Of a stretch of 64,000 bases of DNA, positions 40,051 to 48,526 are shown piece after piece. This stretch comes from Candidatus Dormiibacterota bacterium (lineage in GTDB: Bacteria; Chloroflexota; Dormibacteria; Aeolococcales; Aeolococcaceae): positions 1 to 64,000 of the forward strand of contig DASXNK010000067.1 of NCBI GenBank assembly GCA_036495095.1, in the 5' to 3' direction. A program made the position numbers and the translations under genes. Every line of letters begins with the position of its first letter. The first letter of the stretch is position 1. The notes below the pieces were generated by a model, which saw only the letters and a list, made by a program, of their open reading frames with translations, did not search any database and was not told the origin of the DNA.

Positions 40051-41349
40051 TTGTCCCGCATCCTGTCACTGCAATGCCGCGAGTGCGGCACCGAGATCCC
40101 GGTGTCGCCGACGCACGTCTGCGACCTGTGCTTCGGGCCGCTCGACGTCCGCTACGACTACGCCGAGGTGGCCCGCCGGGTCTCGCGGGAGTCGATCAGC
40201 GCCGGGCCGCCGAGCATCTGGCGGTACCGGGACCTGCTCCCCGTCGAGCTCGACGACGACGAGCCGGTCACCCTCGGCGAGGGCTTCACCCCCCTGGTCC
40301 ACGCCCCCAACCTCGGCGAGGTGCTGGGGCTGAAGAACCTCTACATCAAGAACGACACCATGAACCCCACCAACTCCTTCAAGGACAGGGTGGTCAGCGT
40401 CGCGGTGTCGTGGGCGCGCCGGCAGGGCTTCGAGACCATCGCCTGCGCCAGCACCGGCAACCTCGCCAACGCGGTCGCCGCCTACGCCGCCCGCGCCGGG
40501 CTGCGCGGCTACGTCTTCATCCCCGCCAACCTCGAGGAGGCGAAGGTCGCCACCACGGCGGTGTTCAAGCCGACGATGGTGCGCATCGACGGAAACTACG
40601 ACGAGGTCAACCGGCTCTGCACCGAGCTGGTCGACCTCCTCGACTGGGCCTTCTGCAACATCAACATCCGGCCGTTCTACAGCGAGGGGAGCAAGACCCT
40701 CACCTACGAGACCGCCGAGCAGCTGGGCTGGCGGCTGCCCGACGAGATCATCATCCCGATCGCCTCCGGCTGCCAGTTCGTCAAGCACAACCGCGCCGCG
40801 CGCGAGCTCATCGATCTCGGCCTCGTGACCGGCTCCGGCGCCGCGATGCCACGGCTCACCGGCGCCCAGGCGCTGGGCTGCTCGCCGGTCGCCGCCGCCT
40901 TCCAGCGCGCCGACGGGCACGTGGTTCCGGTCAGGCCTGACACCATCGCCAAGTCCATCGCCATCGGCAACCCCTCCGACGGCGGCTACGTGGTCCAGAT
41001 CGCCCGCCGCACCGGTGGGGTGGTCGACACCGTCACCGAGGAGGAGATACTCGAGGGGATGGAGCTGCTCGCCCGCACCGAGGGGATCTTCACCGAGACC
41101 GCCGGCGGCGTCACCGTCGGGGTGCTCGCCAAGCTCGCCCGCGCCGGGCGCTGGCGCGGCGACGAGACCGTGGTCGCGTACATCACGGGGCACGGGCTGA
41201 AGACCGCCGAGGTGCTGAACGGTCGCTCCGTTCTCGAGGACGCGATCCCGCCCTCGGTGCGGGCCTTCCGGGACCGGTTCGGGGCGGCCGCCGACGACCC
41301 CGCGCTCGCCGGCCGGCGGGTCACCACCGCCACCGCCGCCCCCGCCTGA
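40051..41349 (+). CDS. thrC: Threonine synthase
   Basis: ThrC converts O-phosphohomoserine to threonine with PLP. An N-terminal zinc ribbon (Cys 9, 12, 24, 27) is typical of one threonine-synthase subfamily. The PLP lysine is Lys111 in NPTNSFKDR, followed by ASTGNLANAVAAYAA and the phosphate-binding IASGCQFVKHN. The 432-residue size is normal. The start is a TTG at 40051, the only start codon before the zinc ribbon; TAGACT (40036-40041) lies 9 nt upstream, so this may be a leaderless or near-leaderless TTG start. Confidence 0.94.
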   Translation: MSRILSLQCRECGTEIPVSPTHVCDLCFGPLDVRYDYAEVARRVSRESISAGPPSIWRYRDLLPVELDDDEPVTLGEGFTPLVHAPNLGEVLGLKNLYIKNDTMNPTNSFKDRVVSVAVSWARRQGFETIACASTGNLANAVAAYAARAGLRGYVFIPANLEEAKVATTAVFKPTMVRIDGNYDEVNRLCTELVDLLDWAFCNINIRPFYSEGSKTLTYETAEQLGWRLPDEIIIPIASGCQFVKHNRAARELIDLGLVTGSGAAMPRLTGAQALGCSPVAAAFQRADGHVVPVRPDTIAKSIAIGNPSDGGYVVQIARRTGGVVDTVTEEEILEGMELLARTEGIFTETAGGVTVGVLAKLARAGRWRGDETVVAYITGHGLKTAEVLNGRSVLEDAIPPSVRAFRDRFGAAADDPALAGRRVTTATAAPA

Positions 41350-41354
41350 GCGGA

Positions 41355-41372
41355 CGCCCGGGCAAACGGGCG
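41355..41372 (+). terminator. Predicted terminator hairpin after thrC
   Basis: A 6-bp stem (CGCCCG / CGGGCG) with loop GGCAAA lies 5 nt after the thrC stop and 4 nt before a TATACT -10 (41377-41382) that probably serves the sulfur-carrier gene. Confidence 0.45.
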
Positions 41373-41424
41373 CCGGTATACTCAGAGGCGGTCCGGCATC
41401 CGCCGCAGGAGGTCAGCACGACAC

Positions 41425-41715
41425 ATGGCAGTCACCATCCGCGTCCCCGGGCCGCTTCGCCGGCTCACCGACGGCAAGCCCGAGGTCGAGGTCGACGGCG
41501 GCACCGTGTCCGAGGTGCTGCGCGACCTCGACGCGCGCTACCCGGGGTTCAACGACCGCCTCTACGGCCCCGAGGGCCAGCTGCGGCAGTTCATCAACAT
41601 CTACCTCAACGACGCCGACATCCGCTTCGGGCAGGGCCTCGACACCCCGGTCGGCGAGAACGACGACCTCTCGATCGTTCCCGCGGTCGCCGGGGGGCTC
41701 TCCAGCGCCGGCTAG
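41425..41715 (+). CDS. MoaD/ThiS-family sulfur carrier, CysO-like
   Basis: A 96-residue ubiquitin-fold sulfur carrier. The stretch RQFINIYLNDADIRFGQGLD (about 54-73) and SIVPAVAGG resemble mycobacterial CysO rather than MoaD proper. The functional diglycine is Gly90-Gly91, but the protein continues with LSSAG, so these five residues must be removed before thiocarboxylate formation. ATG 41425 follows AGGAGGT; TATACT lies at 41377. It heads a short operon with a NIL-domain protein and mnmA. The JAMM-type protease or cysteine synthase that CysO needs is not in this window. Confidence 0.88.
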   Translation: MAVTIRVPGPLRRLTDGKPEVEVDGGTVSEVLRDLDARYPGFNDRLYGPEGQLRQFINIYLNDADIRFGQGLDTPVGENDDLSIVPAVAGGLSSAG

Positions 41716-41722
41716 CGGCGAG

Positions 41723-41962
41723 GTGGCGCGTCGACGGGTCCGGCTCACCTTCAGCCCTCGGCTGGTGACCGAGCCCGTGATCCATCAGCTGGGCAGCCGG
41801 TTCGCCGTGGTCACCAACATCCGCCGTGCCGACGTCACCCGTGACGAGGGCTGGGTGGTGCTCGAGGTCGAGGGCGAGCCCGACGACGTCGAGCGCGGCC
41901 TCGCCTGGTGCTCCGGCCTCGGCGTGCGGGTCGACCCGGTGGAGGGCGAGCTGGCCACATGA
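41723..41962 (+). CDS. NIL-domain protein
   Basis: A 79-residue stand-alone NIL domain, the ferredoxin-like ligand domain also found at the C-terminus of MetN. The pattern [20 protein letters not shown] with [10 protein letters not shown] and [15 protein letters not shown] is characteristic. The start is GTG 41723. It lies between a sulfur carrier and mnmA and overlaps mnmA by ATGA. NIL proteins are known in methionine import and in homocysteine synthesis linked to sulfide, so a sulfur-transfer role is plausible. Confidence 0.88.
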   Translation: MARRRVRLTFSPRLVTEPVIHQLGSRFAVVTNIRRADVTRDEGWVVLEVEGEPDDVERGLAWCSGLGVRVDPVEGELAT

Positions 41963-43101
41963 GGCCGGCGCCGGCGGCCGCGCCCCTGGTCCCGGACGAC
42001 CCGCTCGACCTGGTCCCCCACGGCGCCACCGTCGCGGTGGCGATGTCCGGCGGGGTCGACTCCGGGGTCGCCGCCGCCCGCTGCGTGGCCCGCGGCCTCG
42101 ACGTGGTCGGCATCACCCTGGCGATGTGGCCGCGGCGGCCCGAGGTCACCCGCGACCGCGGCTGCTGCGGCGTCGACGCCGTGACCGACGCCCGCCGCAC
42201 CGCCGCCCGCCTCGGCATCCCCCACTACGTCTGGAACCTCGAGGAGGAGTTCGAGGCCGCGGTGATCGCCGACTTCGAGGCGGAGTACGCCGCCGGGCGC
42301 ACCCCCAACCCCTGCGTGCGCTGCAACCAGCGGGTGAAGTTCGGGGTGCTCCTCGAGCGCGCCCTCGCTCTCGGCGCCGGGCACCTCGCCACCGGGCACT
42401 ACGCCCGGGTCGGCCGCCGCGGGGGCTCCTGGACCCTGCACCGGGGCGCCGATCCCCGCAAGGACCAGGCCTACACCCTGTACCAGCTCGGCCAGGACCG
42501 GCTGGGGCAGGCGGTGTTCCCGGTGGGCGCGAGCGCCAGCAAGCAGGCGGTGCGCGAGCAGGCGGGCCACCTCGGGCTGGGGGTCGCCGCCAAGCCCGAC
42601 TCCCAGGAGCTGTGCTTCGTCGACGAGGGCATCCGCGAGGAGCTGGAGCGGCGGCTGGCCGGCCGCTTCCAGCCCGGGCCGATCGTCGACCTCGACGGCG
42701 GCACCCTCGGCGAGCACCGCGGCCTGCCCTTCTACACCGTGGGCCAGCGCTCCGGGCTCGGGATCGCGCCCCGCCGCGCCGATGCCACCCCGCTGCACGT
42801 GATCGCCCTCGACGCAGCCAGCAACACCGTGGTGGTGGGCCCCCGGCGGGCACTCCTTCGCCATGCCGTGGTGGCCACCGCCTGCTCCTGGGTGGGCGAT
42901 CCCCCGGCGGTGGGGGAGGGGTGCACCGCCCAGCTGCGCGCCCACGGCGAGGCCCATCCGGCGCGGGTGGAGGAGGCCGGCGCCTCCAGCCTGCGGATCC
43001 GCCTCGACCCCCCCGCCTCCCAGGTCGCGTCCGGCCAGCCGGTGGTGCTCTACCGCGGCGACGAGGTGCTCGGCGGAGGGACGATCTCAGGCTCCGCCTA
43101 G
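41959..43101 (+). CDS. mnmA: tRNA-specific 2-thiouridylase MnmA
   Basis: MnmA installs sulfur at U34 of certain tRNAs. The 380-residue product has the ATP-pyrophosphatase P-loop [14 protein letters not shown] (about 28-41), the catalytic Cys region [10 protein letters not shown] and [23 protein letters not shown], and the C-terminal [10 protein letters not shown] and beta-barrel domain. ATG 41959 overlaps the NIL gene stop. The nearby CysO-like carrier could supply sulfur, although IscS is the usual donor. Confidence 0.93.
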   Translation: MRPAPAAAPLVPDDPLDLVPHGATVAVAMSGGVDSGVAAARCVARGLDVVGITLAMWPRRPEVTRDRGCCGVDAVTDARRTAARLGIPHYVWNLEEEFEAAVIADFEAEYAAGRTPNPCVRCNQRVKFGVLLERALALGAGHLATGHYARVGRRGGSWTLHRGADPRKDQAYTLYQLGQDRLGQAVFPVGASASKQAVREQAGHLGLGVAAKPDSQELCFVDEGIREELERRLAGRFQPGPIVDLDGGTLGEHRGLPFYTVGQRSGLGIAPRRADATPLHVIALDAASNTVVVGPRRALLRHAVVATACSWVGDPPAVGEGCTAQLRAHGEAHPARVEEAGASSLRIRLDPPASQVASGQPVVLYRGDEVLGGGTISGSA

Positions 43102-43105
43102 TCTG

Positions 43106-43111
43106 TAGGCT
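43106..43111 (+). promoter_or_regulatory. -10-like element for the small membrane protein
   Basis: TAGGCT stands 8 nt before ATG 43120; a second hexamer, TAGTCT, is at 43099-43104. There is no ribosome site in the gap. Confidence 0.4.
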
Positions 43112-43119
43112 TCCGCGCC

Positions 43120-43530
43120 ATGCAGCCGAGCGCCGCCGAGATCCTGATCGGCACCGCCACCGTGGTCCTCGCCTGCGCCGCCGGGGCCTACGCCCTGCGC
43201 GCCGGGCTCCGCCGCGGCGGCCGGCTCTGGCTGATCTGCGCCACCGGCTGCCTGCTGGTGGTCCTCGGCGTGGTCGGGCAGCGGAGCTTTCCCACCGCCG
43301 ACGCGGTCAGCCGGGTGGGGAGGGACGAGGCCGCCCGCCAGGTGCCCGGCCCCTGGGACGCCGGGGTGGGCATCCCGGTGCTCGGGCTCCACGTCACCCC
43401 GGTCACCCTGGCCGGGCTCCTGCTCTCGGTCGCGGGCACCTCGCTGGTGCTCTTCTTCGAGGCCCCTCCCGCCGCCCCGGGGTCGCGAGCCCAGCCCCTG
43501 CCCCGCCTCGAGGACGACGACGCGGTCTGA
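43120..43530 (+). CDS. Small multi-spanning membrane protein, unknown function
   Basis: A 136-residue protein with about three hydrophobic segments (near 7-27, 35-53 and 93-113), a polar loop with the charged VSRVGRDEAARQV, and an acidic tail (EDDDAV). No family is recognised. ATG 43120 is probably read from a leaderless message. It lies between mnmA and the complex I-type cluster and could belong to either. It is not a known Nuo subunit by eye. Confidence 0.65.
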   Translation: MQPSAAEILIGTATVVLACAAGAYALRAGLRRGGRLWLICATGCLLVVLGVVGQRSFPTADAVSRVGRDEAARQVPGPWDAGVGIPVLGLHVTPVTLAGLLLSVAGTSLVLFFEAPPAAPGSRAQPLPRLEDDDAV

Positions 43531-43566
43531 TCGCCGGTCCACCGAGTGGGCCACCGCGGTGCTCTC

Positions 43567-43572
43567 TATACT
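43567..43572 (+). promoter_or_regulatory. -10 element of the nuo-type cluster (leaderless)
   Basis: TATACT is followed by 8 nt and GTG 43581. A CACCGCGGTG palindrome (43552-43561) stands just upstream and could be an operator. Confidence 0.55.
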
Positions 43573-43580
43573 GGCGCGCC

Positions 43581-43883
43581 GTGCCGTCCCTCTCCGCCGT
43601 GGCCATCTCCATCGTCGTGGGGATCGTCCTGCCGCTCGGCCTCCTGGCGGGTGCGCGTGCCCTCGGGGGGGTGGCGTCCGAGGCGCGCGGAGCCGTCCCG
43701 GAGCTGCCCCGGCTCCTCCAGCTGACCCTCGGAGCCGTGCTCCTCTTCTGCCTCGTGCCCTTCGTGGTCGCGCTGGGAGGGCTGGACCACGGCTACGCGG
43801 TGGCGGAGATGCTCCTGTTCGCCGCGCTGCTCGGCGCCGCCGCCCTCTACGTGGCCCGCGCCGGCTCCCGCGGCTGGGGATGA
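43581..43883 (+). CDS. NuoA-like membrane protein (divergent)
   Basis: A 100-residue protein with about three membrane helices in the place where nuoA would precede nuoJ. Its last segment (AEMLLFAALLGAAALYVARAG, then GW) resembles the NuoA C-terminus in spacing. However, the conserved acidic residues of NuoA (the loop Glu/Asp and the FDVE motif of helix 2) are replaced by neutral residues such as LVPFVV. The assignment as subunit A is therefore tentative and rests on gene order and topology. The start is GTG 43581 behind a TATACT. Confidence 0.55.
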   Translation: MPSLSAVAISIVVGIVLPLGLLAGARALGGVASEARGAVPELPRLLQLTLGAVLLFCLVPFVVALGGLDHGYAVAEMLLFAALLGAAALYVARAGSRGWG

Positions 43884-43887
43884 GCCG

Positions 43888-44580
43888 GTGAGCGTGAACG
43901 GCCCCCTGTTCTACCTCGGCGCCGCCGCGGCCCTGGCCGGTGCGATCGCCGTGGTGACGGTCAAGGACCTGCGCACCGCCGTGCTCGCCTTCGCCGGCTT
44001 CGGCCTCGGGCTGGGCCTGCTGCTCCTGGTGGTCGGCGCCGACCTGGTGGCGGGGCTGGCCGTGCTGGTCTGCACCGGGGTGGTGCCCGCGGTGGTGCTC
44101 ACCGGGATGGTGCTCACCACCGACCCGCCCGGGCCCGGCGACGACGCCGAGTCACCTCGCCGGCCGATGCTCAGCGCGGTGCTCAAGCGCTGGCCGATCG
44201 CCCTCGGCCTCGGCGCCGGGTTCTCCGCCCTGATCATCGCCGCCGCCGCCGCCAGCCGCGGCGACTGGGTCACCGGGGCCTATCCCTCCGAGCTGATCGA
44301 CCACGGCACCACCGCCACCCTGGGGCGGGTGCTGCTGAACAGCTACGCGCTCCCCTTCGAGGGGATCGGCGTCCTCCTCCTCGCCGCCGCCGTCGGCGCC
44401 ACCGTGATCGCCCGCCGCGACCGGATGGAGCGGGACATGGACCGTGCCGAGCGCGAGCGCGCCGAGCGCGAGGAACGGGTGCGCCGCCGCCGCGAGGACC
44501 GCATCCGCGCCCGCGAGGGCCGCCGCCCCGGCGACCCCGGCGTGGCCGCGGCGCTGCCCGCCGAGGGGGACGGCGGGTGA
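43888..44580 (+). CDS. nuoJ: NADH-quinone oxidoreductase subunit J-like
   Basis: NuoJ is a membrane-arm subunit of complex I. The 230-residue product has about five membrane segments with family-like starts (FYLGAAAALAGAIAVVTVKDLRTAVLAF). The conserved Tyr-containing motif of helix 3 is changed (LVCTGVVPAVVLTGM). The last 55 residues form a highly charged Arg/Glu helix (MDRAERERAEREER) that canonical NuoJ lacks. GTG 43888 starts 4 nt after the A-like gene; nuoK overlaps by GTGA. Confidence 0.85.
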   Translation: MSVNGPLFYLGAAAALAGAIAVVTVKDLRTAVLAFAGFGLGLGLLLLVVGADLVAGLAVLVCTGVVPAVVLTGMVLTTDPPGPGDDAESPRRPMLSAVLKRWPIALGLGAGFSALIIAAAAASRGDWVTGAYPSELIDHGTTATLGRVLLNSYALPFEGIGVLLLAAAVGATVIARRDRMERDMDRAERERAEREERVRRRREDRIRAREGRRPGDPGVAAALPAEGDGG

Positions 44581-44894
44581 CCATCGGCATCACCCACCTG
44601 GTGGTGGTGAGCGCGCTCGTCTTCGGCGCCGGCGTCTACGGGGTGCTGGCGCGGCGCAGCCTGTTCGGGGTGCTGCTGGCGCTGCAGCTGATGCTCGCCG
44701 GGGCCGAGATCGCCATGGTCGGCTTCGCCCGCTTCGGCGACGCCTCGGCCCAGCCCCTCGACGGCATGGCCCTCGCCTTCCTCGCCATCCTCGGCGGCGC
44801 CGCCGAGGTGGTGGTGGCCGTCGCCCTGGTGCTGCTCGCCTACCGCCGGCACCGCACCGTCCAGGTCGACGAGCTCGACGAGCTCTCCGGATAG
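44577..44894 (+). CDS. nuoK: NADH-quinone oxidoreductase subunit K-like
   Basis: The 105-residue protein has three helices and the NuoK layout. The second conserved glutamate (E. coli E72) is kept in GGAAEVVVAVALVLL. The first (E. coli E36) is replaced: the motif reads ALQLMLAGAEIAMV, with Gln at E36 and a Glu seven residues later on the same helix. GTG 44577 overlaps nuoJ. A GGAG site in the 9-nt gap serves nuoL. Confidence 0.88.
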   Translation: MTIGITHLVVVSALVFGAGVYGVLARRSLFGVLLALQLMLAGAEIAMVGFARFGDASAQPLDGMALAFLAILGGAAEVVVAVALVLLAYRRHRTVQVDELDELSG

Positions 44895-44903
44895 GAGTCG
44901 CGC

Positions 44904-46931
44904 ATGTACAACCTGGCGTGGGCGGTGGTGCTGGTGCCCCTCGCGGCCTGCATCCTGAGCTACCTGCCCGAGGTGCCACGGCGCGCCGCCCTGTTCTGCA
45001 TCGCCGGCACCGGGGTGACCCTGCTCCTCTCCCTGGTGCTGCTCGTCTACCGGCTCGGGCACAACAACGCCGCGCCCTACCAGTCGGTGATCACGTTCAT
45101 CACCTTCGCCCCCAACCAGGACCTCGGCGGCGGGGTGGTGGGCGACTTCCATCCCCAGCTGGGCATCCGCGTCGACGGGCTGAGCGCGGTGATGATGCCG
45201 GTGGTGGCGCTGATCAGCCTGCTGGTGCAGATCCACTCGGTGGTGTCGATGCGGGGCGACGCCGGGCTGCGCCGCTACTTCGCGCTCCTCACCCTCAGCA
45301 CCTTCGCGATGCTGGCCTTCGTCTCCAGCCCCAACTACTTCCACCTCTACGTGATGTGGGAGCTGGTGGCGGTCTGCTCCTGGCTGCTGATCGGCCACTG
45401 GTGGGACCGGCCGGAGGTGCTGCGCGCCGCCCGGCGGGCCTTCCTCGTCACCCGCGTGGGCGACGTCGCGCTGCTGCTCGCGCTCGTGGTCACCTACGTC
45501 AAGTTCGCCTCCAACGTCGCCCTGCTGCCGAACCCCCCCGGCCAGGACCTCAACGACCCGCTGAGCTTCACCGTGCTCGGCCAGGAGTGGCACCGGGGAC
45601 ACCTCGGCGCCGTCGCCGGCGTGGGCCCGCGCACCCTGGTGATCACCGCCCTGCTGCTGCTGCTCGCGGCCGCGGTCACGTCGGCCCAGCTGCCGGTGCA
45701 GAGCTGGCTCGCCGGCACCGCCGAGGCCCCCCCGCCGGCGGCGGCGCTGATCCAGTCCGCGACCGTCGCCACCATGGGGGTGTTCCTGGTGGCGCGCGCC
45801 TACCCGCTGTTCCTCGAGGTGCCGCAGGTGCTGGCCGGCCTCGCGGTGCTGGGCGCGCTCAGCGCGGTGGCCGGCGCGGTGATGGCGCTGGGCCACACCG
45901 ACATGCAGCGGATCATCGCCTACGCCACCTCCAGCCACCTCGGCCTCGCGTTCGTGGGGCTGGGGGTGGGCGCGCTGAGCGCCGGGGTGTTCCACCTGTT
46001 CACCCAGGCGTGGGCGGTGGCGCTGCTGGTGCTCGCCGCCGCCAACGTCGCCCGCGCCTACGGCACCCGCGACATCCGCCAGCTGGGCGGGGTCTGGGAG
46101 CGGATGCCCTGGACCTCCCGCGCCATGCTCGCCGGCTGCGCCAGCTCGGCGGGGGTGGTGCTGCTCTCCGGCTTCTGGTCGCTCGACGGCGTGGTCGGCG
46201 GGGTGCTCCGCAACCGGCTGCCCAACGGCGCCTCCGCCCCCGGGGTGATCCAGGCGCTCCTGCTGATCGCCGTCCTCGCCGCGATGGGGCTGGGCGCGCT
46301 CGCCCTGGTCCGCATGTTCGGCGTCGCCATGCTCGGCGCGCCGGCACGGCGCCGGGGCTTCCAGCCGGAGAAGGTCCGGGAGGCGCCCCGGGGCATGCGG
46401 ACGCCCCTGATCGTCCTCGGCGGGATCAGCGTGGTGGTCGGCCTCGCCGGCATCCCCGGGATCCGCGCCACCTTCGGGAACGTGGTCTTCGCCGGGGCGA
46501 CGCCCCAGCACGAGCCCTTCTCGGTGGTGGCGCTGCTGCTCACCGCGCTGCTGGGCACGGGTGGCGCCGCCGTCGGCTGGCAGATCTGGGCGCGGCGCGA
46601 CCAGGCCGCCGCCGGGCTGGCGGCGCGGGTGGCCGCCGCGGTGCCGCTCGGTGCCGCCGCCGCCGCCCTCGAGCCGCTGCGGGCGCGGGCCGCCGAGCTG
46701 CTGATCACCCGCCCGGCCGCGCTGCCGCCGCTGCTGGAGCGCAGGGTCGTCGACCCGGTCACCGACGCCGTCGCCGACGGCCTGGAGGTCGCCGCCGGCG
46801 GCGCCCGCCGGCTGCAGACCGGCAGGCTCAGCAGCTACCTGCTGACCGCGGTCGCCGCCACCGCGCTGCTCGCCCTCGGGGTGACCCTCGCCGCCACCGG
46901 GCACCTCCCCGGCGTGGGGGCGTCCCGGTGA
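44904..46931 (+). CDS. nuoL: NADH-quinone oxidoreductase subunit L-like
   Basis: A 675-residue antiporter-like subunit with more than 14 hydrophobic segments. E. coli residues E144 (WELVAVCSWLLIG) and D178 (TRVGDVALLL) are conserved. The three channel lysines are not: K229 is Thr in VTSAQLPVQSW, K342 is Val in FHLFTQAWAVALL, and K399 is Leu in SGFWSLDGV; H338 is Gln. The whole protein has only two lysines. The long C-terminal helix region is present but Ala/Arg-rich. ATG 44904 has an AGGAG site. It overlaps nuoM by GTGA. Confidence 0.9.
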   Translation: MYNLAWAVVLVPLAACILSYLPEVPRRAALFCIAGTGVTLLLSLVLLVYRLGHNNAAPYQSVITFITFAPNQDLGGGVVGDFHPQLGIRVDGLSAVMMPVVALISLLVQIHSVVSMRGDAGLRRYFALLTLSTFAMLAFVSSPNYFHLYVMWELVAVCSWLLIGHWWDRPEVLRAARRAFLVTRVGDVALLLALVVTYVKFASNVALLPNPPGQDLNDPLSFTVLGQEWHRGHLGAVAGVGPRTLVITALLLLLAAAVTSAQLPVQSWLAGTAEAPPPAAALIQSATVATMGVFLVARAYPLFLEVPQVLAGLAVLGALSAVAGAVMALGHTDMQRIIAYATSSHLGLAFVGLGVGALSAGVFHLFTQAWAVALLVLAAANVARAYGTRDIRQLGGVWERMPWTSRAMLAGCASSAGVVLLSGFWSLDGVVGGVLRNRLPNGASAPGVIQALLLIAVLAAMGLGALALVRMFGVAMLGAPARRRGFQPEKVREAPRGMRTPLIVLGGISVVVGLAGIPGIRATFGNVVFAGATPQHEPFSVVALLLTALLGTGGAAVGWQIWARRDQAAAGLAARVAAAVPLGAAAAALEPLRARAAELLITRPAALPPLLERRVVDPVTDAVADGLEVAAGGARRLQTGRLSSYLLTAVAATALLALGVTLAATGHLPGVGASR

Positions 46932-48523
46932 ACGCGCTCCACCTGGTGCTCGCCGCCACCGGCGCCACCGGGGCGACCGGCACCGGCACCGGGACGGGCA
47001 CCGGCACCGCCACCACCGCCGGCGAGTTCCCCACCGTCCTGCTCAGCGCGCTGATCTGGACCACCGCGGCCACGATGCTCGTGCTCCTGTTCCTGCCCGA
47101 ACGCACCGACGAGCAGCGCGGCCGCCTCCGCCTCGTCGCCCTGGCGGGCGCGGCCATCCCCCTGCTTCTGGCCACCTTCGGCCTCAACTATCAGATCGGG
47201 CAGGACTTCATCGGCGGCACCACCTCGTTCGAGGAGCAGCGCCCCTGGCTGACCGCGCTGCCGGTGGTGAGCAACTACCACCTCGGCGTCGACGGCATCT
47301 CGCTGCCCCTGCTGCTGCTCAGCACCCTGCTCTTCGTGATCGCGATGATCGCCTCCTGGCGGGTGGTCGCCCAGCTGCGTCTCTACCTCGTCCTCATGCT
47401 GCTGATGGAGACCGGCGTCAACGGCGTGCTCTGCTCGATGGACTACCTCGTGCTGGTGCTCTTCTGGGGGATGCAGGTGCTCCCCGCCTTCCTGCTCGTC
47501 GCCATGGGCGGGGGAGCGCAGCGGACCCGCGCCGCCTGGCGCCAGCTCGGCTTCGCCACCGTGGGGCTGGCGCTGCTGGCGGCCACCGCGCTGCTGCTCG
47601 CCGCCAAGGTGAACGCCAGCCCGCCCAGCTTCGACTTCGTCCGTGACAACACCGTGAAGCTGAGCGCGGGCATCGGCTCCCTGGGGTTCTGGCTCAGCTT
47701 CCTCGGCTTCGCCCTGGTGCTGCCGGTGGTGCCGTTCCACACCTGGGCGCGCGACGCCCTCGCCGAGGCCACCACCCCGGTGGCGGTGCTGCTGCGGGGC
47801 ACGGTGATGACCCTCGGCGGCTACGGTCTGATGCGCGTCACCCTCACCGCCTTCCCCGACGCCTCCCACCGCTTCGGCCTGGTGATGGTCGTGGTGGCGG
47901 TGATCACCGCGCTCTGGGGGGCGGTCGCCGCCCTCGGCCAGGACGACCTGCGCCGGCTGCTCGCATACGGGGCGGTGGGTCAGATGGGGATGGTGCTCCT
48001 CGCCATCGCCAGCGCCTCGGCGATCGCCCTCAACGGCGCCGTGCTCATGCTGGTCGCCGACGGCCTCGCCGGCGCGCTCCTGCTGCTGCTCGCCGGTGCG
48101 GTGCAGGAGCGCACCCGCACCCGGAGCATCGCCCGCCTGGGCGGGCTCGCCGGGCAGATGCCGAAGCTCGCCGCCCTCTGGGTGCTGGGCGGCCTCACCG
48201 TGATCGGGCTGCCCTTCCTCGCCGGCTTCGTCGCCGAGCTGATGATCTTCACCGGCAGCTTCCCGGTGCACCGCGCGGCCACGGTCATCGTGATGGCGGG
48301 CACGCTGGTCACCACCGGCTGGGTGCTCTGGACGATGCAGCGGGTCTTCTTCGGCCCCAGCCGCGAGGCGTTCACCCGGCTGCGGGACGCCAGCACCCTG
48401 GAGCTGACCTACCTGCTGCCCCTGGCCATCGCGGTGGTCATCCTCGGCCTGCTGCCGGGGCGCGTCCTCCCGGTGATCAACAACGGCGTGCAGTCGGTCG
48501 TCGCACGCTTCACCGGAGGCTGA
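46928..48523 (+). CDS. nuoM: NADH-quinone oxidoreductase subunit M-like
   Basis: A 531-residue antiporter-like subunit. Conserved scaffolds remain (VVPFHTWARDAL, AGFVAELMIF with the E. coli E407 position). But E144 is Gly (LFWGMQVLPAF), K234 is Val (FALVLPVVP) and K265 is Thr (VMTLGGYGL). The N-terminus carries an Ala-Thr-Gly dipeptide run (TGTGTGTGT, residues about 16-24) from a 6-bp tandem repeat. GTG 46928 overlaps the nuoL stop. Confidence 0.9.
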   Translation: MNALHLVLAATGATGATGTGTGTGTGTATTAGEFPTVLLSALIWTTAATMLVLLFLPERTDEQRGRLRLVALAGAAIPLLLATFGLNYQIGQDFIGGTTSFEEQRPWLTALPVVSNYHLGVDGISLPLLLLSTLLFVIAMIASWRVVAQLRLYLVLMLLMETGVNGVLCSMDYLVLVLFWGMQVLPAFLLVAMGGGAQRTRAAWRQLGFATVGLALLAATALLLAAKVNASPPSFDFVRDNTVKLSAGIGSLGFWLSFLGFALVLPVVPFHTWARDALAEATTPVAVLLRGTVMTLGGYGLMRVTLTAFPDASHRFGLVMVVVAVITALWGAVAALGQDDLRRLLAYGAVGQMGMVLLAIASASAIALNGAVLMLVADGLAGALLLLLAGAVQERTRTRSIARLGGLAGQMPKLAALWVLGGLTVIGLPFLAGFVAELMIFTGSFPVHRAATVIVMAGTLVTTGWVLWTMQRVFFGPSREAFTRLRDASTLELTYLLPLAIAVVILGLLPGRVLPVINNGVQSVVARFTGG

Positions 48524-48526
48524 GGG

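Noticed and set aside
43120-43530. Small membrane protein as NuoA
   Set aside because: Its three segments and acidic tail do not match NuoA, and the next gene (43581) fits the NuoA place and C-terminus better.
44343-46904. 853-codon minus-strand open frame opposite nuoJ-nuoL
   Set aside because: It is His/Gln/Gly/Glu-rich with no domain and lies antisense to strongly recognisable membrane proteins. It is a GC-bias shadow.
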